From: Gammaproteobacteria bacterium
GTDB taxonomy: Bacteria; Pseudomonadota; Gammaproteobacteria; DSM-16500
NCBI GenBank assembly: GCA_013286495.1
Contig: JABDFQ010000015.1
Location: forward strand, 1 to 39,637
DNA: 39,637 nt
Reading direction: 5' to 3'
This document shows positions 14,732-24,092 of the stretch, piece by piece; the stretch's first letter is position 1; every line of letters starts with the position of its first letter. The notes beneath the pieces were generated by a model. That model saw only the letters and a program-made list of their open reading frames with translations. It was not told where the DNA came from and did no database searches. The translations under genes and the position numbers were made by a program.

Positions 14732-16492
14732 CTAATTATGTTTACATGGATTCGTTTCTTTCCTCGCTGCTGAATTAAGCTGCTCACTGCGCCAACCTGC
14801 AATTTCAATATCATCTCCAACAGGTTCAGGTGCGATCATTTTGAAGTTTCCTTTCAGGACTTCTTGTTTTTTACATTCAGGAACATACCAGCGTCCAGCC
14901 AATACCCAGATTCCTTTTTCATTTTGCTGGAAACCAACAAGATCATGGTAATTTAATATTAAAACCATATCTGATTTTTTTTGATCCTGAATCATCCATG
15001 CGTGACAAATCTCACCTTTTCTAGTGAGACAATCAGGACGAAGAATGTAAGCAGCATTTTCTTTCTGGTTCCAATCCTGCTTGTAAAAACTATCTGGGAT
15101 AGGATGATCTTTTGTATCTACTATAATTTGCTCTCTTCTTGTTTCCGCAGAAATGATATTTTTCCTTAGCGAATCATCTTGTGTTTTTAGTGCTAATGCT
15201 GCTTTTATTTGCTTATGTACATCATCAGCTTGATTCCCTTGCCATGTAATTTGTAAATTCTCCAATGCTTGCTGACCAAAGCGCAAACCTTCTTGTCGTA
15301 TCACTTTGAAATCAAATTTATCTGGCGATATTTTTCCGCTGGTTAAGCGCGATATCTGATTGGCAACCATCAATCTTGCAGGATCAGCGATGGGTGTCAG
15401 CAAGGCAAGATAAATAGCGAGAATTAACCAGGCAACTGCCACGTTGCTGGTTTCAATCAATTTGAGATTTTTTCCGACGAATACTGCGATTAAATAACCA
15501 ATGGCATAAGCACCAATAATAATCATGCATGCAGCAGCTTCAATACGCGAAACAGACCAGCCATATTGCTGCACGCGCAAGGCGAGAGCATAGATAGCAA
15601 GTGTTACCAGTGGTGCCAGCAAGCAACAGGCAAGCATGGTGGAATAACGTTTTATATTTGATAAAGGAGTGAGACCATCCTGAAAAGAGGTATTGATTAG
15701 AATCATTAATGTGATAGCTGCAGTCAGTAATAATGTACTTGCATGACCTGTTTGCCAAAGAAGTGATACACCAGTAAACATTAAACTAACTAAAAATAAA
15801 CTGATGATAATTGTAATAATGGGTAATAACGCCGATAACAATACGAGAAACAATGTGCGAATACCGTGAATAATTCTGGGATTCACATCTGTGATATGCA
15901 ATGCAATCGCAATGCAAAGTGATGTTGCAGGAATCATAAACCAGTAATGCGTGACAAAATTAGCGAAGAATTTTAAATGAATAATTGAAAAGAGACTCGA
16001 GCCTAATCCCAGCAACATCCAGAATAATCCGGTAAATCCAGCGGTAAATGCGATCTGTACGCCGAGTTTCCAGGCGATATCAAAATAAGTTGGATATTTG
16101 GCGATGATTTGCTTGTCATGATCACTACTGAGGATAAGTGAATGCGCAATAAATAATGCGATGATTGTGCAGAAAAATACGCTGAAAAATGCTGGAGCGG
16201 TGGCTGCTGATAATGAGATTACATCGGTATGTCTGAATACAGCATACCAGGTGATGCCAAATAAAATGATGCTTGCTGAGCTTGCCCAGATGAGTAATGT
16301 TTTTGCACGCATGTTTCCCATGCTTTGTATGATCAGCAAGGGAACAAATAATGCCACCATGAGTAATGAAAGAAAAATCGAAGGGTTTGTTGCTGGCCAA
16401 AGCGGGGGCGTGGATTCGCTTATGTGATATAAAAGCGAAAGTATAAATCCTTGTAAAATACCGATTAATATACGTTTTGTGATAGTGGACAT
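14732..16492 (-). CDS. DUF4153-type multi-spanning membrane protein
   Basis: A 586-aa integral membrane protein with about 11-12 hydrophobic helices over residues 8-375, then a soluble C-terminal domain of about 200 residues with several Cys. The helix pattern and the segment GLFWMLLGLGSSLFSIIHLKFF are those of the DUF4153 family, whose function is unknown. The C-terminal domain (starting near the motif SRLTSGKISPDKFDFK) is probably periplasmic by topology, but this is not certain. It is a single gene, with no operon partner on either side. Confidence 0.78.
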   Translation of the reverse strand: MSTITKRILIGILQGFILSLLYHISESTPPLWPATNPSIFLSLLMVALFVPLLIIQSMGNMRAKTLLIWASSASIILFGITWYAVFRHTDVISLSAATAPAFFSVFFCTIIALFIAHSLILSSDHDKQIIAKYPTYFDIAWKLGVQIAFTAGFTGLFWMLLGLGSSLFSIIHLKFFANFVTHYWFMIPATSLCIAIALHITDVNPRIIHGIRTLFLVLLSALLPIITIIISLFLVSLMFTGVSLLWQTGHASTLLLTAAITLMILINTSFQDGLTPLSNIKRYSTMLACCLLAPLVTLAIYALALRVQQYGWSVSRIEAAACMIIIGAYAIGYLIAVFVGKNLKLIETSNVAVAWLILAIYLALLTPIADPARLMVANQISRLTSGKISPDKFDFKVIRQEGLRFGQQALENLQITWQGNQADDVHKQIKAALALKTQDDSLRKNIISAETRREQIIVDTKDHPIPDSFYKQDWNQKENAAYILRPDCLTRKGEICHAWMIQDQKKSDMVLILNYHDLVGFQQNEKGIWVLAGRWYVPECKKQEVLKGNFKMIAPEPVGDDIEIAGWRSEQLNSAARKETNPCKHN

Positions 16493-16621
16493 GGTGTACC
16501 CGTAGAGTGTTTGAATTGATATCGATTATTTTATGCGGGATGATAGGCGAAAATGTTCGCAATGTCCAATTGTTGGCGAAATACGAAATATATCACATGC
16601 GATTATATGTATAATTGTCGC

Positions 16622-16726
16622 TCAAAATAATTCAAGATTCTGAGTGGTTTTCATACAGGTAAGGTGGAATGTGATTCAGTTAAAGTTATGGCCGCATTTT
16701 AAGTGACTATGCGGCCATGGTTTTTT
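16622..16726 (+). ncRNA. Candidate small RNA with its own promoter and terminator
   Basis: A perfect TATAAT (16610-16615) preceded by TG precedes about 105 bases with no coding frame that end in a clear intrinsic terminator (16688-16726). No + strand gene exists upstream that this terminator could serve, because the neighbouring genes on both sides are on the - strand. No good -35 box is visible (AATATA 17 bases upstream). I recognise no known sRNA family. Confidence 0.45.
16688..16726 (+). terminator. Rho-independent terminator, + strand
   Basis: ATGGCCGCAT (16688-16697) pairs perfectly with ATGCGGCCAT (16709-16718) across an 11-base loop, followed by GG and six T (16721-16726). The T run is on the + strand only, so it does not serve the - strand gene ending at 16759. 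Confidence 0.8.
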
Positions 16727-16758
16727 CGCGGTATTTGAAAAATATTTAATTAAATAAA

Positions 16759-17886
16759 TTAAAACTTTCTGCCTTCAAAACTGGAATAAAAATTATTCAC
16801 ATGACTATTTATATCATTAAACGACCGATTGGATTGATTATATCTTCCAAACGTGTGATGCGGATTTTGCATATAATTGCGATCTTGCTCTCGTCGTTGC
16901 TGATTCAGCTGATTTTCACGATTTCGTTTAATGACTGCACTTTTATCAAGCTCTGCAAAAGTCGGCAATAAATCACATGATCTCATCGCGCCATATAATT
17001 TTAAAAGATAGATTAAAGCCGCATTTTCTTTTTTTAAGGCTAAAGCATAATCCAGGGGAGTGTTTCCATTTAAAGATGATTGGTTAATATCCAGATTCAG
17101 CTGATTCTGCTTATTATAATCAAATAATAATTTGACCAGATGATCATGAGAACCAGCGCAAGCCTTGCGTAAAGCCTGGTTATAATCCTTGGCTTCTATC
17201 GATTGAATAAATGGGATCAAATTTTTTTCAGGATTATTTTTACCATATTGATCGATTTCTTTTCGTAAACTATCCATATGTGAAGCATTAGGTTGTACAA
17301 AAGGGAAATATTTATAAGCTATACATTTAACATTGCCAACACGGTCATATTCATAGCTTTCGCTTTCTGACTTAAACAAGATTGAATTTTCATTTTCATT
17401 TATAAATTCTATATTTATGCTCGTAGTATTTTTGAATGCATTGTATTCATAAGTGCGTTTATTCACTTTGTTTTTATATTTGGCATGAAAATTATCATTG
17501 CCATGACTTTGAATGCATATTTTATTTTCAAGATACAGATTTGATGCAATTTCATCTTTAAAAACTTTTTTTAAATTTTCCTGTATTATTTGACAGATTT
17601 CCTGAGTATCATAATTGGTCAAATTTTCAGTTGTGAGAACAGTTAATTTATATTCACATAAAGTTATTTGATCAATATTATTCCATCCTGGTTTTATTTC
17701 TATATGCTTTAACATGCCACTCATGTTCTGGATAATAGCCTGCGCAAGCACTGGAGCAAGATATTCAATTTCTTGACTAGAATCTGTAGACATAAAATTC
17801 ACTTGAGCAGCATGGTAAATCCTGAAACTAATTGTTGTTTCAAATTGGTTCAAGTTGGGATTGGAAAGTATCATTCGTTGTTGCAT
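16759..17886 (-). CDS. Ankyrin-repeat effector-like protein
   Basis: A 375-aa cytosolic-type protein; GAGGTG precedes ATG 17886. Residues about 1-200 have no recognised domain. Residues about 225-300 carry two ankyrin-type repeats: NQALRKACAGSHDHLVKLLF followed by SLNGNTPLDYALALKKENAALIYLLKLYGA. The C-terminus is Asn/Arg/Gln-rich and probably disordered. In Legionellales such proteins are often translocated into host cells, where ankyrin repeats bind host proteins; here that is inference from style. It stands alone between the candidate small RNA and the mazEF locus. Confidence 0.75.
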   Translation of the reverse strand: MQQRMILSNPNLNQFETTISFRIYHAAQVNFMSTDSSQEIEYLAPVLAQAIIQNMSGMLKHIEIKPGWNNIDQITLCEYKLTVLTTENLTNYDTQEICQIIQENLKKVFKDEIASNLYLENKICIQSHGNDNFHAKYKNKVNKRTYEYNAFKNTTSINIEFINENENSILFKSESESYEYDRVGNVKCIAYKYFPFVQPNASHMDSLRKEIDQYGKNNPEKNLIPFIQSIEAKDYNQALRKACAGSHDHLVKLLFDYNKQNQLNLDINQSSLNGNTPLDYALALKKENAALIYLLKLYGAMRSCDLLPTFAELDKSAVIKRNRENQLNQQRREQDRNYMQNPHHTFGRYNQSNRSFNDINSHVNNFYSSFEGRKF

Positions 17887-18036
17887 AATTCACCTCAAAT
17901 AGTGGCTACGGGCATTTTGATTTTATAAAATAAATATCATGTTTCTTCGGTTCCTAAATACCATAATTCACTTAAACCTACAAATCCATACACTAATCTG
18001 AAATAAGCAGTTTCTCGATAGATACTGCTTTATTTG

Positions 18037-18064
18037 TTGTATTTGTATCTACATCGTGTATACT
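18037..18064 (+). promoter_or_regulatory. Putative mazEF promoter
   Basis: TTGTAT (18037-18042), 16-base spacer and TATACT (18059-18064). GGAGGG at 18083-18088 precedes the antitoxin ATG. MazE-type antitoxins usually repress their own promoter, and GTATAC at 18058-18063 is a short palindrome that could be part of an operator. Just upstream, 18001-18034 forms a hairpin (AAATAAGCAGT with ACTGCTTTATTT, one bulge). Confidence 0.5.
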
Positions 18065-18095
18065 TTACGAATATGACAGGCTGGAGGGCATCATT

Positions 18096-18365
18096 ATGAA
18101 AGTACATTCAACCATTCAAAAATGGGGAAATAGTTTAGCAATACGTATTTCAGGTCCCTTAAAGACTATTCCACATTTTGTTGCCAATATGCCTATAGAG
18201 ATTGAGGTAGCTGAAAAAGGATTGGTAATTCGTCCTGTCACTACAAAAAAACGCAAATTATTTGTTTTTAGTGAAGCTCAATTACTTAAGGGTTTAACTC
18301 CCAAAAAGGCTCATGCAGATGAAATATTTGATTTGCATGATAGGGAACTTGAAGGCAATGAGTAA
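18096..18365 (+). CDS. mazE: MazE-type (SpoVT/AbrB-fold) antitoxin
   Basis: 89 aa, normal length. Residues 1-48 are the swapped-hairpin DNA-binding domain: VHSTIQKWGNSLAIRIS is the typical MazE N-terminus, followed by a beta strand ending IEVAEKGLVIRPV. The C-terminal half (KRKLFVFSEAQLLKGLTP and the acidic DEIFDLHDRELEGNE) is the toxin-binding tail. It neutralises the toxin encoded by the overlapping downstream gene and should autoregulate the operon. GGAGGG is 8 bases upstream of ATG 18096. Confidence 0.9.
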   Translation: MKVHSTIQKWGNSLAIRISGPLKTIPHFVANMPIEIEVAEKGLVIRPVTTKKRKLFVFSEAQLLKGLTPKKAHADEIFDLHDRELEGNE

Positions 18366-18702
18366 ATATATTCCCGAACGTTTTGACATTATTTTCCTTG
18401 ATTTTGATCCAACAAAAGGTAAGGAGATTGGCAAATATAGACCCGCATTGGTTTTATCATCGAAAGAATATAATAAAAAAACTGGGCTATTAATTTGTTG
18501 TCCGATCAGCACAAGTATACGTGGACATATTAGTGAAGTTTCAGTAGACGGTCTAAAAAAACCATCAGTTATAGCGACTAATATTGTTCAAACCTTATCA
18601 TGGCAAACTCGAAAAGCCAAATTTGTTAAGAAGGTGGATGCTGATACTTTTGAAGCTGTTCTGCAACGATTATTGCCATTGCTTGGCGCGGATGAATTTT
18701 GA
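18358..18702 (+). CDS. mazF: MazF/PemK-family endoribonuclease toxin
   Basis: 114 aa from ATG 18358, overlapping the antitoxin stop by 8 bases, with GAAGG upstream; this overlap is typical of TA operons. Family features are FDIIFLDFDPTKGKEIGKYR with the conserved basic residue before RPALVLS, then LLICCPISTSIRG and the conserved KPSVIATNIVQTLSW strand. MazF toxins cut single-stranded mRNA at short sequence motifs and slow growth when the antitoxin is degraded. All conserved segments are present, so it should be active. A stem-loop follows at 18750. Confidence 0.92.
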   Translation: MSKYIPERFDIIFLDFDPTKGKEIGKYRPALVLSSKEYNKKTGLLICCPISTSIRGHISEVSVDGLKKPSVIATNIVQTLSWQTRKAKFVKKVDADTFEAVLQRLLPLLGADEF

Positions 18703-18749
18703 AGGTCTTGAATGTGCCCGCTAAAAAATGCAATCTGAAGTAGTTGTTG

Positions 18750-18782
18750 TATGCCAGGACTTTTAAGAAAAGTCTTGGCATA
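18750..18782. terminator. Stem-loop between mazF and the convergent gene
   Basis: TATGCCAGGACTTTT (18750-18764) pairs with AAAAGTCTTGGCATA (18768-18782), 15 pairs with one G-U, and a 3-base loop. It lies between genes that converge (mazF ending 18702 and the - strand gene ending 18789), so it can serve both; flanking T runs are poor. Confidence 0.6.
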
Positions 18783-18788
18783 TAAAAA

Positions 18789-19477
18789 TTAACCCAGATT
18801 TTTATCAATCACGTTTGTAATTCTGATCATTTTTTTTAAAACATCAGAATTTAATTTTCTATTTGCACATTCAAATGAATTTCGCCGTGTATCGGTATAC
18901 CAATTAATATGATAAAGGAATCCATTATTCCAGTTTCCTTCTATTCCCTTGTCAGATGGCTTTTTATTAACAAGATATTCTAAATTTTCCTTGTAAAGAA
19001 TGACGCTTTCAATGGCAAATGTCGTAAAGGAGCAAATGCCAATATCTGGAATACTGACAAACTCACTAATCCCATCCCACCCATTTTCATGAGTGTATCC
19101 GCCGCCTGCAGCAAATCCCAAAATATCTTTTTTAGGGATGCCTGGAATACCTGAAAATTTAAATCCTAGTCTTATTTGGAAAATATTCGATTTCAGATGT
19201 GTATCGAGGGGATCAGGGTTTTTGTCATATTGTGCTTTTTCTTTATCAGCATTCTTCGCTGTATCAAAAAGGAAATTGACAGATTCATCGGAAAAATATG
19301 ATTCAATATATTCTTTTGTTGATGATCCTTTCAGATTTTTTTTACTGAAGGCCAAATGTTTATTCCCTTTTTTGCACCGGAAAAGGGTGTTGCAGTTGGT
19401 TCAGAACCTGCATTTACCAATCCTGGCAAAATAAATAGAGTCATTAGTAATTTTTTCCATAATGCTAAACAATTCAT
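18789..19477 (-). pseudogene. Secreted protein broken by a frameshift in an A8 run
   Basis: The gene starts at ATG 19477, sharing ATGA with the stop of the upstream MFS gene. The first 48 codons encode a signal peptide (LLMTLFILPGLVNA, cleavage after VNA) and then reach a stop at 19331. The rest of the protein (188 residues open, 18789-19355) continues in another frame. The frames meet at a run of eight A on the coding strand (19336-19343); one more A would give a continuous protein of about 229 residues. So this is either a recent pseudogene, a phase-variable gene or a sequencing error. The mature part contains no domain I recognise (segments such as LGFAAGGGYTHENGWDGI and ICSFTTFAIESVILY). 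It was probably periplasmic and coexpressed with the exporter. Confidence 0.72.
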
Positions 19478-20691
19478 ATTTTCTCATCACCCCGCAGCAT
19501 GAAATAATAAACACCACTTGCAATTATCATCAGCCCGAAATAAATGAAAATTATCGTCGAAATATTCGCATTGATCATGCTCATGAGGAATGCGCACAGG
19601 CTGGTGAGGCTCATGTTGAATAGAGTTAATATCGCAGCTCCTGTGCCTGCAAGATGTCTGGATAAGGATAATCCTTTAGCCATGGCAGTGGGGTAAAGAA
19701 TGGCACAACAAAAAAACATCAACAGACTTGAAATGAAAATATTCTGAGTATGATCAGTTTCGATGAGCGCGAATATCAGAGAGATCGTTGCTGTGAATGT
19801 AAATAATATCAGCGCATAAAAAATTAATTTGTCTGGCGTCATGATTTTTAATAATTTCCGACAGGGAAATGTGCCAATTAAAAATGTAATACCCATATAA
19901 AATGCTATTTTTCCAAATCCTGAGGCTGAGTAATTGAGTATGTTCTGATAAATAAATGGCCCTAATGTATTGAACACAATAATCAGTGAATAGGAAATTC
20001 CCATCATGATCGCGCAACCTATAAAGGATCGATGCGTAAGCATGCTGATAAAATTTATTTTCAGTTGCGGATAATGCAAAGGTTGTCGATGGAAATGAGT
20101 TTCAGGAATAATAAGAACCGCCGCCAGTAAACCTGCAATACCCATTGCAGTATAAAAATAAAAACACGCTTGCCAATTAAAATATACTTGCAAGTAACCA
20201 CCAATCAGCGGACCTATAATCGGTCCTATTCCCCACATGGTCGCCATGAATGTTGCTGTATGCATTAATTTTTCCGTTGATAAAATATCGGAAAGTGTCG
20301 CGCGACTAATGACAGCAAACATGGCTATGCCAAAGCCTTGTATAAAACGACAGATTAGTAATATAAAAGGAATATTGAGAAGAGGTGGAAGTATGCTTCC
20401 AATAATAAAAATACATAGACCATACAAAATTAAATTGCGACGACCTATTGCATCAGAAATAAATCCCATTAGCACTGTACCAGACATAACGCCTAGCAAA
20501 TAAAGCGTAATCATGTTTTTGGAGAAAATGGTGGAAGTATGCAAATCCTCGCCAATAGCTGGCAGGGAAGGTGCAATCAAATCGATACCCATGCCGATGA
20601 GAGGATATAAAGCGAGAATGGCGATAATGATCAGACGTATTCTGGTTTGAGAAAAAACAGGTGTTTTAATCGTGTGAGTGGTAGTGGTCAT
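19474..20691 (-). CDS. MFS exporter of the Bcr/CflA type
   Basis: A 405-aa inner-membrane proton-driven exporter with 12 predicted TM helices. It begins with the family segment IGMGIDLIAPSLPAIGEDL, has MFS motif A GFISDAIGRRNLILYG after TM2, the RFIQGFG segment in TM4 and MWGIGPIIGPLIGGYL (motif C-like) in TM5, all typical of Bcr/CflA drug-resistance transporters. The substrate is unknown. The stop overlaps by ATGA the start of a secreted protein gene, so the two are translated together. Confidence 0.9.
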   Translation of the reverse strand: MTTTTHTIKTPVFSQTRIRLIIIAILALYPLIGMGIDLIAPSLPAIGEDLHTSTIFSKNMITLYLLGVMSGTVLMGFISDAIGRRNLILYGLCIFIIGSILPPLLNIPFILLICRFIQGFGIAMFAVISRATLSDILSTEKLMHTATFMATMWGIGPIIGPLIGGYLQVYFNWQACFYFYTAMGIAGLLAAVLIIPETHFHRQPLHYPQLKINFISMLTHRSFIGCAIMMGISYSLIIVFNTLGPFIYQNILNYSASGFGKIAFYMGITFLIGTFPCRKLLKIMTPDKLIFYALILFTFTATISLIFALIETDHTQNIFISSLLMFFCCAILYPTAMAKGLSLSRHLAGTGAAILTLFNMSLTSLCAFLMSMINANISTIIFIYFGLMIIASGVYYFMLRGDEKI

Positions 20692-20709
20692 ATTTTTGGT
20701 CTTTTATTT

Positions 20710-20739
20710 AATATATCTTGTCGGAGGAGTTTGAATCAA
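20710..20739 (-). promoter_or_regulatory. Putative promoter of the MFS gene
   Basis: On the - strand TTGATT (20739-20734), an 18-base spacer and TATATT (20715-20710) lie about 19 bases before the coding start at 20691. The match is moderate. Confidence 0.4.
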
Positions 20740-20877
20740 TTCATTGTGATGTTAAGCGAGAGACAATCGTGATATATAATGCATGATATGTCAATGGATG
20801 CAGATAAATATAAAGGTGTGACATCAAATGGATACAATTTATGGCACACCAGCAAACTTTATTTTTTACGATTCAAT

Positions 20878-22605
20878 TCACATTGCGCCTGGTTTGTAAT
20901 TCGTACATAACAATTCTTCTTCAGAATCATCCCGTGAAATGCGCTTATTGTTTTCACTGTCACTAGAATACTCAGCCATGTCAATAATCCTTTTTTCATT
21001 CGAATAGTCAATATCAATAACCGTATTTTCCTTTACCTCCGAGCTTTTTTGTGAGATCGGTTTGTTGCTAGTAATGACATCCCTGCGTATGGATGTAGTA
21101 GTGGTATGTAAATTGGCAAAGGTGCTTTTAACTTTGGAAATAGGACTCCAAAATGAATGCACACGCCAGCCAAACAAGGGAATTGTCCATCCATTCTGTT
21201 TTAAATCATTAATATCTGTTTGTAGTGATAGCACCTTCTCAGAGTTGGTGGGTAATAATTCAGTATTTTCCAGTGCATCCCTTTTTTCCAGTTCCAGCAG
21301 TTTATCGAGCAGTCCTGTTTTTAACTGATCAAGTTTTGGTTCCCATTCGCTGCGCATAATTTTTTGCTCAGTAGAAAAAAATCCTCCCAGTAGTGGTGGA
21401 ATCCACCCAAATCCACCAAAACAAAAGGCATAAAGAATATAATGATCGTTTGTATTTTGACGTAACGATTGATTAGCCCTGATTGAAAGCCAGATAAGCA
21501 TTGAGATATAAAAGATTAAGCAAGAAAATATATATGTATATCTCATGGTTTCCAGAATTGGTGAACTATTCCATCGTGAATTTAAACTACTTTGAAAATC
21601 TTCAATCATGGTGATCAATGCGGATAATTCTTCTCTATCAGCGATATCTTTTTCGCGAAGATCATTTTCCAGTAATACATTTTTATACATATTCTGGATA
21701 GTGTTCTGAATCGTTTCCTGGGTTTCTTCAATAACTTTGAGATCGTCACTTTCTATATTAATTTCAAATTCATTGTGATGGTATTTATGATAGTAAACAA
21801 GCAAGGTTTTGAGACTATGCAATCCTGCCAGGGTGAACAGGTTATTTTTCGTGGTTTTAATATAATTCTTATTGATCTTGTTGGTAATTGTGATTTCATC
21901 AAGGAAAAGAGAATATAATTTTAAAATAAATTTTTTCTGATTATCATCCAGGGATAAAAATAAATCAGTTTGTTTATCAAGAGGAAGATCAGAAAATTGA
22001 AATAGCGGCTTGTTGTTCTTATTGAAAATGGTGAGTGTTGCACCTGCGTTCATCAGAATAATTGCCCTTTTATTAGCATGAGTTTCCATAGCATATTCTA
22101 GTGCAGTTTTTCCTGATTTATCAGATAAATTGATAAAGCTTTTCAGATCAGAACATGGTGCAATTTTCATGAGCAGAAGATTCATGATTTTATCAGCATC
22201 TTGTGAGATAAGTTGAGCCGCAATATGTAGCACAGTAAATCCCTGATAATCCTGGGAAAGAAATAATTCCATTTTTTTTCTATCTTCAGCAATCCCAAGC
22301 AATTTTTTTACTATCTTGTAATTTCCCTTTTCGACAGCGAGATGCAGCAAAGTATTAAGCTCGATATTTTTTGCGAAAATAATGGCATCATTGAAACGCT
22401 GTAAATCTACTAATTTATATGCAATTTCTGTAGCGCCTGAAAATAAGGCTTTATATAAAAAGCTCCAGCCTTCTGAATCTAATACAGTAGTTGATTCGAT
22501 ACATAATTCACGCATGAGCTCAAATAATTTGGAAAAACCGTCAAAATCATTTGCCTCGATGGATTTTTCCAGTGCTACTTCAAGATAAATTCTACGTGTT
22601 TGCAT
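20878..22605 (-). CDS. Ankyrin-repeat protein with two TM helices, effector-like
   Basis: 575 aa, no signal peptide. Residues about 45-215 contain ankyrin-type repeats, clearest at NTLLHLAVEKGNYKIVKKLL, FTVLHIAAQ, and GKTALEYAMETHANKRAIIL. A helical region with a coiled-coil-like stretch follows (about 285-350). Two hydrophobic helices lie close together (about 362-380 and 397-415) with a short hairpin loop between them, then a second helical stretch and a polar tail. The last residues read DDSEEELLCTNYKPGAM, a Glu-rich block of the kind found at the C-terminus of Dot/Icm substrates. A protein that inserts into a host membrane with ankyrin repeats facing the cytosol would fit, but this is inference. 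No strong ribosome-binding site is seen before ATG 22605. Confidence 0.75.
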   Translation of the reverse strand: MQTRRIYLEVALEKSIEANDFDGFSKLFELMRELCIESTTVLDSEGWSFLYKALFSGATEIAYKLVDLQRFNDAIIFAKNIELNTLLHLAVEKGNYKIVKKLLGIAEDRKKMELFLSQDYQGFTVLHIAAQLISQDADKIMNLLLMKIAPCSDLKSFINLSDKSGKTALEYAMETHANKRAIILMNAGATLTIFNKNNKPLFQFSDLPLDKQTDLFLSLDDNQKKFILKLYSLFLDEITITNKINKNYIKTTKNNLFTLAGLHSLKTLLVYYHKYHHNEFEINIESDDLKVIEETQETIQNTIQNMYKNVLLENDLREKDIADREELSALITMIEDFQSSLNSRWNSSPILETMRYTYIFSCLIFYISMLIWLSIRANQSLRQNTNDHYILYAFCFGGFGWIPPLLGGFFSTEQKIMRSEWEPKLDQLKTGLLDKLLELEKRDALENTELLPTNSEKVLSLQTDINDLKQNGWTIPLFGWRVHSFWSPISKVKSTFANLHTTTTSIRRDVITSNKPISQKSSEVKENTVIDIDYSNEKRIIDMAEYSSDSENNKRISRDDSEEELLCTNYKPGAM

Positions 22606-22822
22606 ATTTTCTTAGCTCTTCTTTTAATAAATCGAACGCAATATTGGGCAATAATTAAAACGATGTCAATTATTTTGTCATTGTTTTGAAATGAAACAGA
22701 AGATATGGAAAATTATCACAATATTATGAATAATTCGGGATATGTTATTGGGCGGATAAATTATTGTCTAACTTGTATTTTCAATAATAATCTTCTTGTA
22801 ATAAATCGGGAGAATCAGAACC

Positions 22823-22987
22823 ATGTCAAAAAATATATTAGTACTTATTGATATCCAAAAGGAATATACAACGCCAGGAAGACCATATTTTCTTAATGGT
22901 ATTGAAGAAAGCCTGCAGAATTGTCGTGAATTACTCGATCACGCGCGTAAAAATAATTGGGAAGTTGTACATGTTCAGCATTCCAAT
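22823..22987 (+). pseudogene. 5' fragment of an isochorismatase-like cysteine hydrolase
   Basis: The first 55 codons encode a typical start of this family: ILVLIDIQKEY with the catalytic Asp, then a helix and EVVHVQHSN. GGGAGA precedes ATG 22823. After about 22987 the frame runs into the IS66 remnant on the other strand and stops at 23035. The Lys- and Cys-containing catalytic parts are absent, and no 3' half appears beyond the element, so the gene was truncated together with a deletion. Confidence 0.75.
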
Positions 22988-23954
22988 TGCCGTAATAAAA
23001 TAAAGCAATATCACGTTGATCGGTATGAGAAATAAAACCCGTTGTGAACATTCCAGTGCGTTCTTTGTTTGGGTTCAACCGATTGTGACGAATAACATCA
23101 GTGATTTTAACATGGCTATCATCATTATGAATAACATCGCCATTGGCTGCCATGCGTTCTAATGTGGGAAAAACAAGAAGTGCGGCACCTCCTACTTCTT
23201 CAACCAGTTGCCATTGGGTCGCTACGGGTAATGGAACACCTAATAATGATTGAAAATAAGATTGACGATAAAATGGAGTTGCAACGTAATATTTTTGCAG
23301 CGCTAAAATTGCTTTGAATGCGGCATCATATTTTTCATTTCCAATACTTGTAGGGATATTAGCCAAGATAAGATGATTGCATGAAGCGCAACGTAATTTA
23401 TCAATCCAATATTTGTGTACTGCTGCTAGATTTTGTCCTTGCACTCGCACGATGATACCAGGTTCAAACCGATATAATTTTCCACCACACATCATAGGAC
23501 ATTTATCACTTGGTTTTACATTTTCAATTGATAGTTGATGCTCGATGGTGTTGGTATAAGCAGAATGCGGTAGTCGGCCATGACCACGTGCGGCAGATTG
23601 ATTTTCAATTTTATCAATTTCAGAATCAGTTGGTTGGTCGCTATCTACGATATTTTTGTTATCATTTTTTTCAGGTTTTTTTTCGCTACATTTATTATCG
23701 TTGCTGTCTGATTTTTTATTTCGTTTATTTTTATCATCGCGGCCAAAAACCAATTTGCGTAAATTTGCGACCGTAATTTGATGATTCAACAATGAGCCGG
23801 GAAGCCAGATAGAAAGTCGAATGCATGAAATGGCAAAATCCTTGATATCAGGCGGCAAGTTCGATGACTCAATAGCTGCAATAGCAGCAGCTATTTCCGC
23901 TGGTGATTTGCTAACTATTTTTGGCAATTCACTACCGCTCATCGGTGTATCCAT
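22988..23954 (-). mobile_element. IS66-family transposase (TnpC) remnant
   Basis: The - strand encodes about 320 residues of the N-terminal part of an IS66 transposase from ATG 23954: helix-rich start, a Lys/Asn/Asp-rich stretch, GHGRLPHSAY, the zinc-binding region (CPMMCGGKLYRF and CASCNHLI), LALQKYYVATPFYRQ and the first catalytic Asp region VIHNDDSHVKI. Homology stops after TGMFTTGFISHTDQRDIALF at about 22988; the remaining two-thirds of the DDE domain and the companion genes tnpA/tnpB are missing. I could not identify terminal inverted repeats with confidence. The right-hand edge near 24,000 is not exact. It is inactive. Confidence 0.82.
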
Positions 23955-24092
23955 GAATGAAAAGATAATGAGCGTATCGAATAAATATTAATATGCTATA
24001 AAAGCAATATGTTAAAAGCCGGTTGTACTAAACTACGGGTTGGATTTCTTGTGCTATATTTTAAATAGTAGTATTCATAGAGTATTCGAAAT

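Noticed and set aside
22988-23035. Continuation of the hydrolase frame after HVQHSN as native protein
   Set aside because: These codons are the complement of recognisable IS66 transposase sequence, so they are read-through into the element.
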